A stretch of DNA of 64,000 bases from Marinilabilia salmonicolor JCM 21150 (GCF_000259075.1 NZ_AJKI01000031.1:62001-126000), one strand, 5' to 3'. Positions 8,551-17,492 are shown, counted from the stretch's first letter. Made by a program: numbers and translations. Notes: a model not told the origin generated them from the sequence alone.

Positions 8551-9126
8551 ATGAAAACAATTGAACTCAAAGCTGCCAAGCGCGAGAACCTTGGAAAAAC
8601 AGCAACCAAACAACTTCGTAGTGAAGAAAAAGTACCTTTCGTACTTTACGGTGGAGAAGAAACGCTTCATGCTGCAGCGCTTCTGAAAGATTTTAACAAG
8701 CTAATTTACACTCCCGATGTTCACCTTGTGAAACTGAATATTGACGGGACTGTTCATAATGCTGTTATTCAGGACGTACAATATCATCCCGTAACTGATG
8801 ATGCACTCCATGTGGACTTCCTTCAGGTATTCGAGGATAAGCCTGTTGTGATTGAGATTCCTGTTAAAACCAAAGGTCTGGCTGCAGGAGTTAAAGCAGG
8901 TGGTAAACTTACTATTGAGAAACGTAAGCTGAAAGTTAAAGGTCTGGCTAAAGATCTTCCCACACTGCTTGAAATTGATATTGCCAAACTTGGCCTTGGG
9001 AAAGGCCTTAAGGTAGGAGAACTTGACTTTGAAAATCTTGAACTGCTTAACAACAAAAACCAGGTGGTTGTTTCTGTTAAGCTTACAAGAGCTGCCCGTG
9101 CTGCAGGAACCACTGGAGAAGAGTAG
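8551..9126 (+). CDS. rplY: 50S ribosomal protein L25/TL5/CTC
   Basis: A 191-residue long-form L25 that binds 5S rRNA on the large subunit. The N-terminal L25 domain (MKTIELKAAKRENLGK, then VPFVLYGG) is followed by the TL5/CTC C-terminal beta domain (VVIEIPVKTKGLAAG, VKGLAKDLPTLLEIDI). I start at ATG 8551 and not at the upstream in-frame TTG at 8524, because family members begin at this point. A clear terminator follows the stop by 17 bp. Confidence 0.94.
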   Translation: MKTIELKAAKRENLGKTATKQLRSEEKVPFVLYGGEETLHAAALLKDFNKLIYTPDVHLVKLNIDGTVHNAVIQDVQYHPVTDDALHVDFLQVFEDKPVVIEIPVKTKGLAAGVKAGGKLTIEKRKLKVKGLAKDLPTLLEIDIAKLGLGKGLKVGELDFENLELLNNKNQVVVSVKLTRAARAAGTTGEE

Positions 9127-9143
9127 TCTTTCAACCATATTTC

Positions 9144-9176
9144 AAAAACCTCCATATCTGTATATGGGGGTTTTTG
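9144..9176 (+). terminator. Intrinsic terminator of rplY
   Basis: AAAAACCTCCATAT and TATATGGGGGTTTTT pair around CTG, ending in a T-run 17 bp after the rplY stop. Confidence 0.88.
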
Positions 9177-9212
9177 TGTTTCAGTGCAAAGCAGTCCCTG
9201 AACTAAAAATCT

Positions 9213-9220
9213 TACTTTTG
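9213..9220 (+). promoter_or_regulatory. Candidate -7 box of pth
   Basis: TACTTTTG fits TAnnTTTG and lies between the rplY terminator and pth. No good -33 box was found. The remaining 170 bases to the chosen pth start show nothing else. Confidence 0.35.
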
Positions 9221-9395
9221 CACACAGAAAGTGTCAGGTAACTCAGAATCATAATATTTCTAAAACCCGGAATCACCCACAAGGCTTCAAAAAAAGATGA
9301 TTGAGTCAAACCCAACACAGGGCATTTTATCTCTGTTACCGGAAGCTCCTTACCTGATACATTTGCCGATGACATCAAACAAAAGTAAAATAAGC

Positions 9396-10022
9396 ATGGG
9401 GCTTTTTGAAAAAATAAAACAACTGCTGCAACCGGCAGAAAAAGAATCGGACAATAGCGTGAAATATTTAATTACAGGACTTGGGAATATAGGCCGGGAA
9501 TATGAACATACCCGCCACAATATTGGGTTTGACGTATTAGACGAACTGGCCAAACAGGAAAATATTGAATTCAGGGACAGCCGCTATGGGAATGTAACGG
9601 AATATAAATTCAAAGGACGCACATTCGTATTGTTAAAACCATCGACATATGTCAATCTCAGCGGAAAAGCGATCAATTACTGGATGAAACAGGAGAAGAT
9701 ACCAGCAGAAAGATTGCTGGTCGTGTTGGATGACCTGGCCTTGCCTTTTGGTACGCTCAGACTCAAAGCCAAAGGAAGCGATGCCGGTCACAACGGACTG
9801 AAAAACATCAACCAGGTATTGGGACATAACCAATATGCCCGACTCAGATTCGGCATCGGAGATAATTATTCACGCGGCCGACAGATTGATTATGTATTGG
9901 GAACCTGGGACAGGGACGAAGAAGTTGCTCTGCCAGAAAGAATAGACAAAGCCATCGAGATCATCAAAGGTTTTGGAACCATCGGTCTTGCACAAACCAT
10001 GAGCCATTACAACAATAAGTAG
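9396..10022 (+). CDS. pth: Peptidyl-tRNA hydrolase
   Basis: A 208-residue enzyme that releases peptides from peptidyl-tRNA dropped by ribosomes. Catalytic features: YLITGLGNIG (the conserved Asn), HTRHNIGFDVLD with the catalytic His, LVVLDDLALPFG with the Asp, and GSDAGHNGLKN. The conserved core starts about 24 residues after my chosen ATG (GLFEKIKQLL leader), so the protein has a short extra amphipathic N-terminus. In-frame ATGs at 9369 and 9297 are possible but would add sequence with no family likeness. Confidence 0.9.
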   Translation: MGLFEKIKQLLQPAEKESDNSVKYLITGLGNIGREYEHTRHNIGFDVLDELAKQENIEFRDSRYGNVTEYKFKGRTFVLLKPSTYVNLSGKAINYWMKQEKIPAERLLVVLDDLALPFGTLRLKAKGSDAGHNGLKNINQVLGHNQYARLRFGIGDNYSRGRQIDYVLGTWDRDEEVALPERIDKAIEIIKGFGTIGLAQTMSHYNNK

Positions 10023-10178
10023 TGTCTTTCCATAAAGTACCACTTGCTGCGTTACGCTTGCCGCCAAAATACTCATTTACGTAAGTAAACTACGCTTTTG
10101 GCGACTTGCGCCACCGCTAAAGCTTTAGGCGGCACGCGGTCGCAAGCCTTGCAATTGGCACTTTCTGACCCTACACAT
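10022..10178. repeat. Long imperfect palindrome, family C, copy 2
   Basis: About 157 bp between pth and the S4 gene. Outer arms are AAAGTACCACTTGC (10034-10047) and GCAATTGGCACTTT (10151-10164). An inner stem CGCCAAAA / TTTTGGCG surrounds the palindromic core ACTCATTTACGTAAGTAAACT, and a third hairpin is formed by CCGCTAAAGCTTTAGGCGG. The plan and several words (AAGCCTTGC, ACTCA..TACG) are shared with 4983-5144. Confidence 0.65.
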
Positions 10179-10229
10179 GACTAAAAACAAACTTTGCTTA
10201 ATTTATAGACAACCTCTAAGCAATCTGCT

Positions 10230-10619
10230 ATGAACAAAACTGAAAGCGTACGAATAGACAAATACTTGTGGGCCGTAAGATTGTTTAAAACCAGAAGTCT
10301 GGCAGCGGAAGCCTGCAAAAAAGGAAGAGTTACCATTGACGAACAACCGGTGAAGTCGTCACGGATGATCCGACGGGAAGATAAGATATCAATCAAAGTA
10401 CCCCCTGCAGTAAAAACCTATAAGGTGTTGGATTTATCAGAAAAGCGAATGGGTGCCAAACTGGTCCCTGATTTTCTTGAAGACATCACTCCAAAAGAAG
10501 AACTCGACTTGCTGGATATGGCCAGAATGACCCAAAAACTTAGCCGCCCCAAAGGAACAGGACGCCCCACAAAAAAGGACCGTCGAGATCTCGATAATTT
10601 AAAAAACGATTTGAGCTAA
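10230..10619 (+). CDS. hslR: S4-domain RNA-binding protein, Hsp15 family
   Basis: A 129-residue basic protein with an N-terminal S4 domain (VRIDKYLWAVRLFKTRSLA..ACKKGRVTIDEQPVK) and a short Lys/Arg-rich tail. This is the Hsp15/HslR architecture, which binds stalled 50S subunits carrying peptidyl-tRNA. Its position just after pth, which acts on peptidyl-tRNA, fits a shared role in ribosome rescue; that link is inference. DUF4924 follows 21 bp later in what is probably the same transcript. Confidence 0.85.
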   Translation: MNKTESVRIDKYLWAVRLFKTRSLAAEACKKGRVTIDEQPVKSSRMIRREDKISIKVPPAVKTYKVLDLSEKRMGAKLVPDFLEDITPKEELDLLDMARMTQKLSRPKGTGRPTKKDRRDLDNLKNDLS

Positions 10620-10640
10620 ACCAACTATTCAATCCGGATT

Positions 10641-11186
10641 ATGATTATATCAAGACATAAAAAAAATAGTGACATCGCAGGTTACGTCCTGTATATGTGG
10701 CAAATTGAAGATCTATTGAGAGCCTCCGGCCTAAATATGGACACCATCAGGGGAACCATTATCAAGCAGTATGAGCAGCCCGAAGAAACAAAAAAAGAGC
10801 TGGAAGAATGGTATGAAAACCTTGTGGAGATGATGCGAAATGAGAAAAAAGAACAGTCAGGACACTTGCAAGTGATTACCAACACCGTGAATGACATGAA
10901 CCGGCTGCACATTGCTCTTATGCATTCAAAAAAGGAGGTGGCATATCAGCATCAATTTATGAAAGCTGTCCCACTGATTAAAGAACTGGAAGAGAAAATG
11001 CAACCCCGGCCCGAGCATGATATAGAGTTAATGCTGGCTGCCATGTATAATGCATTTGTATTGAAATTACAAGGAAAAGAAATTTCAGAGGGAACCAATG
11101 AAGCTTTGAAAGTATTTGGAAAAACCCTGTCCATGCTTTCGGCCAAATACCGGGAAGATCAAAAGGGGGAGCTCAATCCTGAATAA
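10641..11186 (+). CDS. DUF4924 family protein
   Basis: A 181-residue, mostly helical, soluble protein of unknown function, recognisable as the Bacteroidota-specific DUF4924 family by NSDIAGYVLYMWQIEDLLRA near the N-terminus and by EEWYENLVEMM and GHLQVI further on. There is no signal peptide or membrane segment. It is last in the prs-pth-hslR direction of transcription and its end overlaps the convergent DUF393 gene by 14 bp, so the two mRNAs have complementary 3' ends. Confidence 0.8.
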   Translation: MIISRHKKNSDIAGYVLYMWQIEDLLRASGLNMDTIRGTIIKQYEQPEETKKELEEWYENLVEMMRNEKKEQSGHLQVITNTVNDMNRLHIALMHSKKEVAYQHQFMKAVPLIKELEEKMQPRPEHDIELMLAAMYNAFVLKLQGKEISEGTNEALKVFGKTLSMLSAKYREDQKGELNPE

Positions 11187-11538
11187 CGGTGCAGGAAGCA
11201 CGGCGACCAAACCACTTATACCGGTTGTTAGCCACCAGCCGGTAGAGTCCTTTTATCCAGCTGTTGGGGATCATCCTCAGCAGAAAATAGAGAAAACGGG
11301 AGAGTCGTCCTCCATGTTTCAGAATATATAGCACTGCAGAAGCACCCGAATAGGAAACCTGCTGATCAACAACCACCACTTCATCCGGGTTATCGACAGA
11401 ATATCCATACAACTTAAGTAGTTCCTGGCCTCCATCCGACTGCATAGCTTTAAGTTGAATATTGCCTGAATACTGTCTTTTAAGCCATCTGGCAAAACCA
11501 CTGCACAAGACACAAAAACCATCGAAGAGTACAATCAT
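11173..11538 (-). CDS. DUF393 (DCC family) thiol-disulfide oxidoreductase-like protein
   Basis: A 121-residue protein starting MIVLFDGFCVLCSGFARWL. The DGxCxLC pattern defines the DCC/DUF393 family, whose two cysteines resemble a thioredoxin CxxC. The remainder (LKAMQSDGGQELL, LVANNRYKWFG) also fits the family. No reaction is proven. It is transcribed alone toward DUF4924 and overlaps it by 14 bp at the 3' end. Confidence 0.85.
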   Translation of the reverse strand: MIVLFDGFCVLCSGFARWLKRQYSGNIQLKAMQSDGGQELLKLYGYSVDNPDEVVVVDQQVSYSGASAVLYILKHGGRLSRFLYFLLRMIPNSWIKGLYRLVANNRYKWFGRRASCTVIQD

Positions 11539-11710
11539 TAAAATTAATTATTTAAACTTGTTTATTCATGATTATCATTGTAAGATGTGCAAACATCAAG
11601 AAATACACGTAACCACAATCAAATTTGAAGTAGCAAATAGTGAACTATTTTCAAGTCAATTTTGATGAGTACACTTTTATTCCGCAGATAGTTGGATATT
11701 GTAATAGATA

Positions 11711-11992
11711 ATTCATGAATTAATCAACCCTCCCATAAGCGAGGCTTTTTCCTTTTAGGGAAATACATATTGCCGCTTTGACAAAATGAGGCTGTGTTTT
11801 TAAAAGGCCGAAGTTCTTTAAGCAATAGTCTGGGGCAAGACCTCAGGAAAATTGGAATAAATCAATTTCCCTTCTCTTTATTGGTCGCAACGCGACCAAT
11901 ATTGGAGATAACTCCAGACCCAAGGCGTTGCTCTGGGCTATTGCTCTTAGGGATTCAGCCTGTTTACACCTTACCTGTTTTTGGTATAAGGT
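11711..11992 (+). repeat. Palindromic dispersed repeat, family B, copy 1
   Basis: About 282 bp of non-coding DNA that matches the reverse complement of 48677-48970. Landmarks in order are CATAAGCGAGGC, GTGTTTTTAAAAGGC, TTTAAGCAATAG, TGGGGCAA, the hairpin ATTGGTCGCAACGCGACCAAT, GGCGTTG, GGGCTATTGCTCT, CAGCCTGTTTACACCTTACCTGTTT. AGCAATAG and CTATTGCT are the outer arms of one large hairpin. There is no open frame worth calling. The flanking gap (11540-11710 and 11993-12047) shows nothing else. Confidence 0.85.
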
Positions 11993-12047
11993 AGGTTAAT
12001 ACAAGTACCATAGAGAATTGGAGAAATGTGAATAAAACCTGATAAAT

Positions 12048-12089
12048 AAAAAAAGTTGGACCAAACCTGAAAACCAGGCCATGTCCAAC
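12048..12089 (-). terminator. Intrinsic terminator, minus strand
   Basis: Read on the minus strand: GTTGGAC, an inner CCTG..CAGG hairpin, GTCCAAC, then seven T. It lies 8 bp past the stop of the small frame at 12097-12288 and about 440 bp past the second OmpA gene, so it closes whichever transcript reaches it. Confidence 0.8.
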
Positions 12090-12096
12090 AACAGTT

Positions 12097-12288
12097 TTAC
12101 AATACAGTTTCTTCATCAGTTCCCCGACATGTATCTTCATCCACCTCTCTATCGGGAGAAGAATTCTCAGCAGGTCCTGAAAAAAACGCTTCCGGATCTT
12201 TCACAAACCCGCCATTTTGGGAAACCCCATAAAGAAAATCACGGTCAAAAAGCCTTTTTCTGCAATACAACTTTTCAAATCTCACCAT
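12097..12288 (-). CDS. Possible small protein, 63 residues, unknown
   Basis: An open frame with an ATG at 12286-12288 ends 8 bp before a strong intrinsic terminator, which is the main reason to take it seriously. The product starts MVRFEKLYCRKRLFDRDF and ends in a very acidic tail (about residues 40-63). It has no signal peptide, no membrane segment and no family I recognise. It lies downstream of the two OmpA genes on the same strand, 239 bp away. It may equally be a chance frame. Confidence 0.3.
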   Translation of the reverse strand: MVRFEKLYCRKRLFDRDFLYGVSQNGGFVKDPEAFFSGPAENSSPDREVDEDTCRGTDEETVL

Positions 12289-12526
12289 AAGCAAAAGGTT
12301 TTTTGAAAGTCTGTTTGTCAGCTTTCAGGTTTCACATAAAAGAACGTAGCAACAATTTAAGACATTTTTGTCTTATATGCAACAGTCAATTATTCCTGAA
12401 TGTTCAAATGGAAGAAAATTGTAAAATCAGATAATGAGCATTGGGCAAAAGAAAAAAGTGGTACAACGCATAAAATTGTCACACCTGTGGTAGCAGGCCA
12501 TTAGTTGTCAATCCCTGTTGAATTCG

Positions 12527-13813
12527 TTATTCAACAACCAAATCGACCCGCCGGTTGGCCATCTTTAAACCACGTGGGGACAAGTCACTCACTGGGGAAA
12601 GCGGATTCTCCTCTCCCAAAGGAACAATACTAATCCTGCCGGGATTCAGCCCCAATTCATATACAAAATACTCTTTCACAGCCAGGCAGCGCTCACGACT
12701 AATTTCCATGTTTTTTTCAGAATCCCCGTCGCTATCGGCATAACCATAGAGCGTTAATTTTTTATCGTCATGATTATTCAATTCCACAGCAATTCGGCCC
12801 ATCAACAACTGATCTGCAGGACTAAAACGACGAATGTGTCCCGGAGGAAAGAAAATGGTTCTAACATTGTACTGATCGTAAACAACTCTTAATGTCTCGG
12901 TGATTACAACCGAATCCTTATGCACCGGACGGTTTGCCTCATAAATGTCAATATCTTCTTCCAGCTGGCGGATTTCAGCTAACAATGGATCCTCCTGAGG
13001 TCTCCCGAATACATCCATCCCTTCTGCCCGGTATGTCCACCGCATATGCCGCCGATCCTTATCTCCAAATTTATAACTGATGTTCAGTGATGTATATAAA
13101 TATCTGTCATTGGTTGCCCCGGTAAGAATGTTGTCCAGACGATCAGAAGCGGAAAAACGAAGAATACTCTCCACTCCCACATCAAACCGGTTATTGATAC
13201 GATACATCAGACCTGCACCAAAAGGCAAAACAATATCAGTAGCCCGTGATGTTTTCTCTTCCGGATTTTTCACATCATATCCCAACACCACATAATCAGG
13301 ATTAGAACTATTGTATAACTGACTTCTCCGGACCACCTCTCCTGTCTCTACGGAGAATAAACGACTTCGAAAGAGCGTGGCTCCCACGCCAATCTTCAGG
13401 TAATAATTCCATTTATCATTGACTGGTCCCGGATGAGCAGACATTTGATTAATAATCGCAATTCCGTTGATGGAAATATCCATCAGGTCACCCCGAAAAC
13501 CATAATCGCCCTGCCGTCCAAACATATCGCTTTGCAAGTATTGCATCTCAAAAGCAAAGGCAGGAACCAGATGTTTTGTAACCTGCAGGGAAGGACCAAA
13601 ATCAACTTCTTCATTCGGAAACAGACTGTATCCACTTTGATCCGCATACATAAAAACCGGGCCAAAACCTGCACTAACAGACCAGGAGTTATAGCTTTGT
13701 CCGAAAGAGAATATCATATCCGGTGTCAAAACAAACAAGGAATCACGTCGATTCTGACCTTCAGAAACAAATGTGGCAAAAAATATAAATATAATAATCC
13801 CGAAAATTCTCAT
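12527..13813 (-). CDS. OmpA-family outer-membrane protein (second of a tandem pair)
   Basis: A 428-residue outer-membrane protein. A signal peptide (MRIFGIIIFIFFATFVSEG) is followed by an N-terminal beta-barrel domain (about residues 30-270), a short linker, and a C-terminal OmpA/MotB peptidoglycan-binding domain (TLYGYADSDGDSEKNMEISRERC..NRRVDLVVE). I take ATG 13813 because it places the signal peptide at the N-terminus; an ATG at 13858 would overlap the upstream gene by 4 bp and add 15 residues. It is a clear paralogue of the gene at 13855-15180 and is probably co-transcribed with it. The expected role is anchoring the outer membrane to the wall. Confidence 0.85.
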   Translation of the reverse strand: MRIFGIIIFIFFATFVSEGQNRRDSLFVLTPDMIFSFGQSYNSWSVSAGFGPVFMYADQSGYSLFPNEEVDFGPSLQVTKHLVPAFAFEMQYLQSDMFGRQGDYGFRGDLMDISINGIAIINQMSAHPGPVNDKWNYYLKIGVGATLFRSRLFSVETGEVVRRSQLYNSSNPDYVVLGYDVKNPEEKTSRATDIVLPFGAGLMYRINNRFDVGVESILRFSASDRLDNILTGATNDRYLYTSLNISYKFGDKDRRHMRWTYRAEGMDVFGRPQEDPLLAEIRQLEEDIDIYEANRPVHKDSVVITETLRVVYDQYNVRTIFFPPGHIRRFSPADQLLMGRIAVELNNHDDKKLTLYGYADSDGDSEKNMEISRERCLAVKEYFVYELGLNPGRISIVPLGEENPLSPVSDLSPRGLKMANRRVDLVVE

Positions 13814-13854
13814 GAACTGGTGGTTTAACTTTAATGACCGAACAATATGGAGCT

Positions 13855-15180
13855 TCATTCTTCAATATTCGATTCTCTGACCAAAAAGATATCAACCCTT
13901 CGATTCACCATATGGACTCCCCGTGGTGCAAGCTTCTTGGTATCAGAAAGCAATTTACCCTCCCCGTTTGGTTCAGTGCTTATTCTGTTTTCGTCCAGGC
14001 CATAATCATTTACCAGGACATCCACCACAGCATTGCATCGTCTCTGACTAAGTCTGATATTGTAATCATCTGCCCCACGTTCATCACAGTATCCCTGAAC
14101 AAGAATATCCTCTTCAGGGTGTTCTTTCATAAAGCGCGCTACAACGGCAATAACTTTGTGGGCATCCGTTTTTATATCAGCCTTATCGAAGTCAAAAAAC
14201 ACGGAAGCTGCAAGAGTTTTTCGATATTCAATTTGTTCCCGATAAATAAATGTAGTATCGGTAACCGAAGAATCATTGGCCGCAATTTCCTCCAACCGCT
14301 GACGCAGAGAGTCAAGTTTCTGTGCATTGGGATCCACCCTGCGATTACGTTGCCATCCCATGTTAAAATCCTTATAGGTCCACAAGGCATGACGTTTGTC
14401 TTTTTTACCTATTTTATATGTAACTGTCACTGAATTGGACATATAAGAATCATTGTCAGCACCCGTTAGATTTACATCCAGATTATCCTGACTGAGATTT
14501 CTTAACATTAATTCAAATCCTACATCAAAGCTTTTATTAATCCGGTAATCGATTCCCAAACCAATGGGAACAACCATTTCACTGCCCCTGTCGGTTTTCT
14601 CCTCCGGATTGTCCTTTTCATACCCAATGGCCAGAAAATCATCATCAGACCAGCCGTAGGGGCGCGGATATCCGGGAGTTCCACCATGGACATCTCCTAC
14701 GGTAATCCATTCGCCTGTTTCAATATTTCTTTGACGGGCTCTGAAATAATTAACCCCCAAACCAATTTTACCATAGATATTCAATCGGTCACGAATGGGA
14801 CCAAACAAAACCAATTGATTAATACTCACATTAAGATTTAGTGTGAGATCGTAAAAATCCCCTTCAAAAAAGCGAGAATTTTTCTCCCCATACATATCTG
14901 CCATAAGAAACTGGGCATCTACAGACCATGGCCTGCCCAACTGCTTGCCGACAAGAATAGAGGGGCCAAACTTCCAGTTCTGGGAAGGAAAAACGGTGTA
15001 ATCAACCACATCCGTATAATAAACAACAGGACCAATTCCGGCTGTTACCGACCATGTATTGTATTTTCTGGAAGGATTATAAATTTGTTCTTCTTCGAGA
15101 TTGTAGAAGTCGATTTGTTGTGCGTTTGCAGAAATACACACAAACGCGGATATAAAAATAATAAACAGTATTTTCCTCAT
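13855..15180 (-). CDS. OmpA-family outer-membrane protein (first of a tandem pair)
   Basis: A 441-residue protein with a signal peptide (MRKILFIIFISAFVCISANA), a barrel domain containing WSVTAGIGPVVYYTD and YGKIGLGVNYFRARQRN, and a C-terminal OmpA domain (VFFDFDKADIKTDA, VQGYCDERGADDYNIRLSQRRC, MVNRRVDIFL). The Asp and Arg positions that grip diaminopimelate in OmpA domains appear present. The same barrel words recur in the next gene (SVSAGFGPVFMYAD, YLKIGVGATLFRSRL), so the pair arose by duplication. The barrel resembles other Bacteroidota 8-strand OmpA-like proteins; a more exact name is not justified. Confidence 0.87.
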   Translation of the reverse strand: MRKILFIIFISAFVCISANAQQIDFYNLEEEQIYNPSRKYNTWSVTAGIGPVVYYTDVVDYTVFPSQNWKFGPSILVGKQLGRPWSVDAQFLMADMYGEKNSRFFEGDFYDLTLNLNVSINQLVLFGPIRDRLNIYGKIGLGVNYFRARQRNIETGEWITVGDVHGGTPGYPRPYGWSDDDFLAIGYEKDNPEEKTDRGSEMVVPIGLGIDYRINKSFDVGFELMLRNLSQDNLDVNLTGADNDSYMSNSVTVTYKIGKKDKRHALWTYKDFNMGWQRNRRVDPNAQKLDSLRQRLEEIAANDSSVTDTTFIYREQIEYRKTLAASVFFDFDKADIKTDAHKVIAVVARFMKEHPEEDILVQGYCDERGADDYNIRLSQRRCNAVVDVLVNDYGLDENRISTEPNGEGKLLSDTKKLAPRGVHMVNRRVDIFLVRESNIEE

Positions 15181-15420
15181 TATTTGGTCAGATTTTGGTC
15201 AGATTCAAAGTACAACTACTTTATCTGTCAAAGCTAAAGGAATAAAAACCCAAGGTAAAGATTATTTTTACCAACAATATGTTAGTGTAGATTAATGAAC
15301 TTTATTGCTTTTGTAAATGACCAAAATGCAGCAGAGGATCAACTTTCGGCTTTACCAAAAATCAACCCTCTGCTAATAGATTATCCAATAAAAACTCCCG
15401 GAAGATCTCAGATCTTTTTA

Positions 15421-17439
15421 TTACCGATTCTCAAACGCCTCTAACCCCGACTTCAACCAGTCAATATAGTCCTGGATATTGGTATCATAACCTCTTTCCT
15501 CAACCAGAGGCTTCTCATCATGCCCGAGAATCACATAATGGGGCTGGCTGTTTCTTTGGAAACGCGAGATTTGAAAATCACTCCATTTGTTTCCAATCGT
15601 CCTGATTTTTTTCCCGGTAACCGACGAAACATACTGTTCTTCTTCTGGTAGTTTCTCCCGGTAATCCACATAGAGCGAAGTCAGAACATAGTCGTTGGCG
15701 ATCATCTCTTTCACAGTGGGATCCGACCAAACAGCATCCTCCATTTTGCGGCAATTGGTACACCCCTTTCCGGTAAAGTCCAATAAAAGAGGCTTATTCT
15801 CCTGTTTCGCATAGGCCAAAGCCTTTTCATAGTCATCGAATGCCGGAATCCCCTGCGGTCCGAGGTGCATATCTTCACTTAAAGGAGTTGCACTTCCACC
15901 TCCGCTCCCGGGAGCTTTATTGCCGACACCATAAGGTGATTCCGCATAATTATTGGGTGGTGGAAATCCACTAATCAGGTTAACAGGAGCTCCCCACAAC
16001 CCGGGAATCATATAAATGGTAAACGCAAAAACCACGAGGCCGAGCATCATACGGGAAACCGGTAAGTGTTCCATGGGTGAATCATGCGGCAACCGTATTT
16101 TTCCCATCAGGTAGAATCCAAGACCACCAAATATGGCAATCCAAATAGCTATAAACACCTCACGTTCCAACACATGAAGTCCCCAAACCATATCGGTAAT
16201 ACTCAGAAATTTAAAGGCAAAGGCCAGTTCAAGAAATCCCAGAACCACTTTCACAGAATTTAACCACCCCCCCGATTTGGGCAAAGAGTTGAGCCAGCCA
16301 GGGAAAGCAGCAAACAGAGCAAACGGGAGAGCCAATGCTAATGAAAAACCAAGCATGCCGATAACAGGAGCCATTCCGCCTACCGAGGCCGCCTGAACAA
16401 TCAGAGTCCCCACGATAGGCCCGGTACAAGAGAACGAAACCAAAGCAAGTGTAAAGGCCATAAAGAAGATACCAATCAGCCCTCCTTTATCGGCTCCTTT
16501 GTCTGCCGCACTGACCCAGGAATTGGGCAACACAATTTCGAAAGCCCCAAAAAAGGAGATGGCAAAAATAATCAGCAGTGCTGCAAAAAAGAGATTAAAC
16601 CAGGGGTTGGTAGATAATGCATTAAGAACATCTGCTCCAAAAACAGCTGTTACAACAGTTCCAAGAATAACATAAATAACAATTATAGAAACCCCGTAAA
16701 AAATAGCATTCCTAAAGCCGGAAGCTTTTGTTTTGCTCTGCTTGGTAAAGAAACTGACAGTCATTGGAATCATGGGGAACACGCAAGGAGTAAGCAAGGC
16801 TGCAAATCCGCCAAGAAATGAGAGCCAGAAAATGGTCCAGTTCCCCCGGGTTTCTGAGTCATCCCCATTTCCGGAATTATTCACAGATTCTTCTTTACCC
16901 TGTAAGGTAACGTTCACATCATTCTCTACCGCCTTATCTGGTTCGGATACCACAGAGGTTTGCTCTGCAACATCTGCCTTTCCATCAAGGGTAAAAGAAA
17001 AATCAACCCGGTCGGGAGGAAGACACTGCTCATCATCGCAGGCCATAAATTCCACATATCCTTCCAGCTCAACAACGTTAGTACCTGAAATAGTTACCGG
17101 TAAAATCAGTCGGGCCTCATTGGAAAACCACGACAGTTCCATATCAAAAGCCTGATCATACTGAACATCCGCTTCAGGCTCCTCCCGCAAATCACCTGAC
17201 ATAACTTGATTGTCAGAGTTTACAAGAGTTACAGATGTGGCAATAGGCCCACCCTCAGGAATATTAGAAGAATACAAGTGCCACCCTTCCTCAATGGTAG
17301 CATCAGCAATAATTTCGTATTCTGACTCCGACAACTGATTAAGTGAAAAGGCCCACTTGACAGGTTCCAGAATCTGAGCATTAAGCGTTATCCCGCTAAA
17401 TATCAACGAAACCCAGAAAATCAGACTTATTTTTTTCAT
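15421..17439 (-). CDS. dsbD: Thiol:disulfide interchange protein DsbD family
   Basis: A 672-residue membrane protein that carries electrons from cytoplasmic thioredoxin to periplasmic thiols. Order: signal peptide (1-21), N-terminal DsbD-alpha-like periplasmic domain with the CDDEQCLPP cysteines (about 130-145), a low-complexity linker, about eight membrane helices (about 200-490) with PCVFPMIPM and SCTGP supplying the core cysteines, and a C-terminal thioredoxin domain with CTNC at residues 560-563. All three redox centres are therefore present. It is transcribed alone from its own promoter; a weak inverted repeat (15332-15376) follows it. Confidence 0.92.
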   Translation of the reverse strand: MKKISLIFWVSLIFSGITLNAQILEPVKWAFSLNQLSESEYEIIADATIEEGWHLYSSNIPEGGPIATSVTLVNSDNQVMSGDLREEPEADVQYDQAFDMELSWFSNEARLILPVTISGTNVVELEGYVEFMACDDEQCLPPDRVDFSFTLDGKADVAEQTSVVSEPDKAVENDVNVTLQGKEESVNNSGNGDDSETRGNWTIFWLSFLGGFAALLTPCVFPMIPMTVSFFTKQSKTKASGFRNAIFYGVSIIVIYVILGTVVTAVFGADVLNALSTNPWFNLFFAALLIIFAISFFGAFEIVLPNSWVSAADKGADKGGLIGIFFMAFTLALVSFSCTGPIVGTLIVQAASVGGMAPVIGMLGFSLALALPFALFAAFPGWLNSLPKSGGWLNSVKVVLGFLELAFAFKFLSITDMVWGLHVLEREVFIAIWIAIFGGLGFYLMGKIRLPHDSPMEHLPVSRMMLGLVVFAFTIYMIPGLWGAPVNLISGFPPPNNYAESPYGVGNKAPGSGGGSATPLSEDMHLGPQGIPAFDDYEKALAYAKQENKPLLLDFTGKGCTNCRKMEDAVWSDPTVKEMIANDYVLTSLYVDYREKLPEEEQYVSSVTGKKIRTIGNKWSDFQISRFQRNSQPHYVILGHDEKPLVEERGYDTNIQDYIDWLKSGLEAFENR

Positions 17440-17492
17440 GCGTTATATACTTTGACTAATTAAACCTCAAATTTATTCATAAAATGCAAACA

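Noticed and set aside
11794-11994. 66-codon frame in the 12 kb intergenic region
   Set aside because: It is wholly inside the family B repeat, and the homologous copy does not keep the frame.
13834-14433. 199-codon frame opposite the first OmpA gene
   Set aside because: The minus-strand frame has a signal peptide and a complete OmpA domain; this frame is a shadow.
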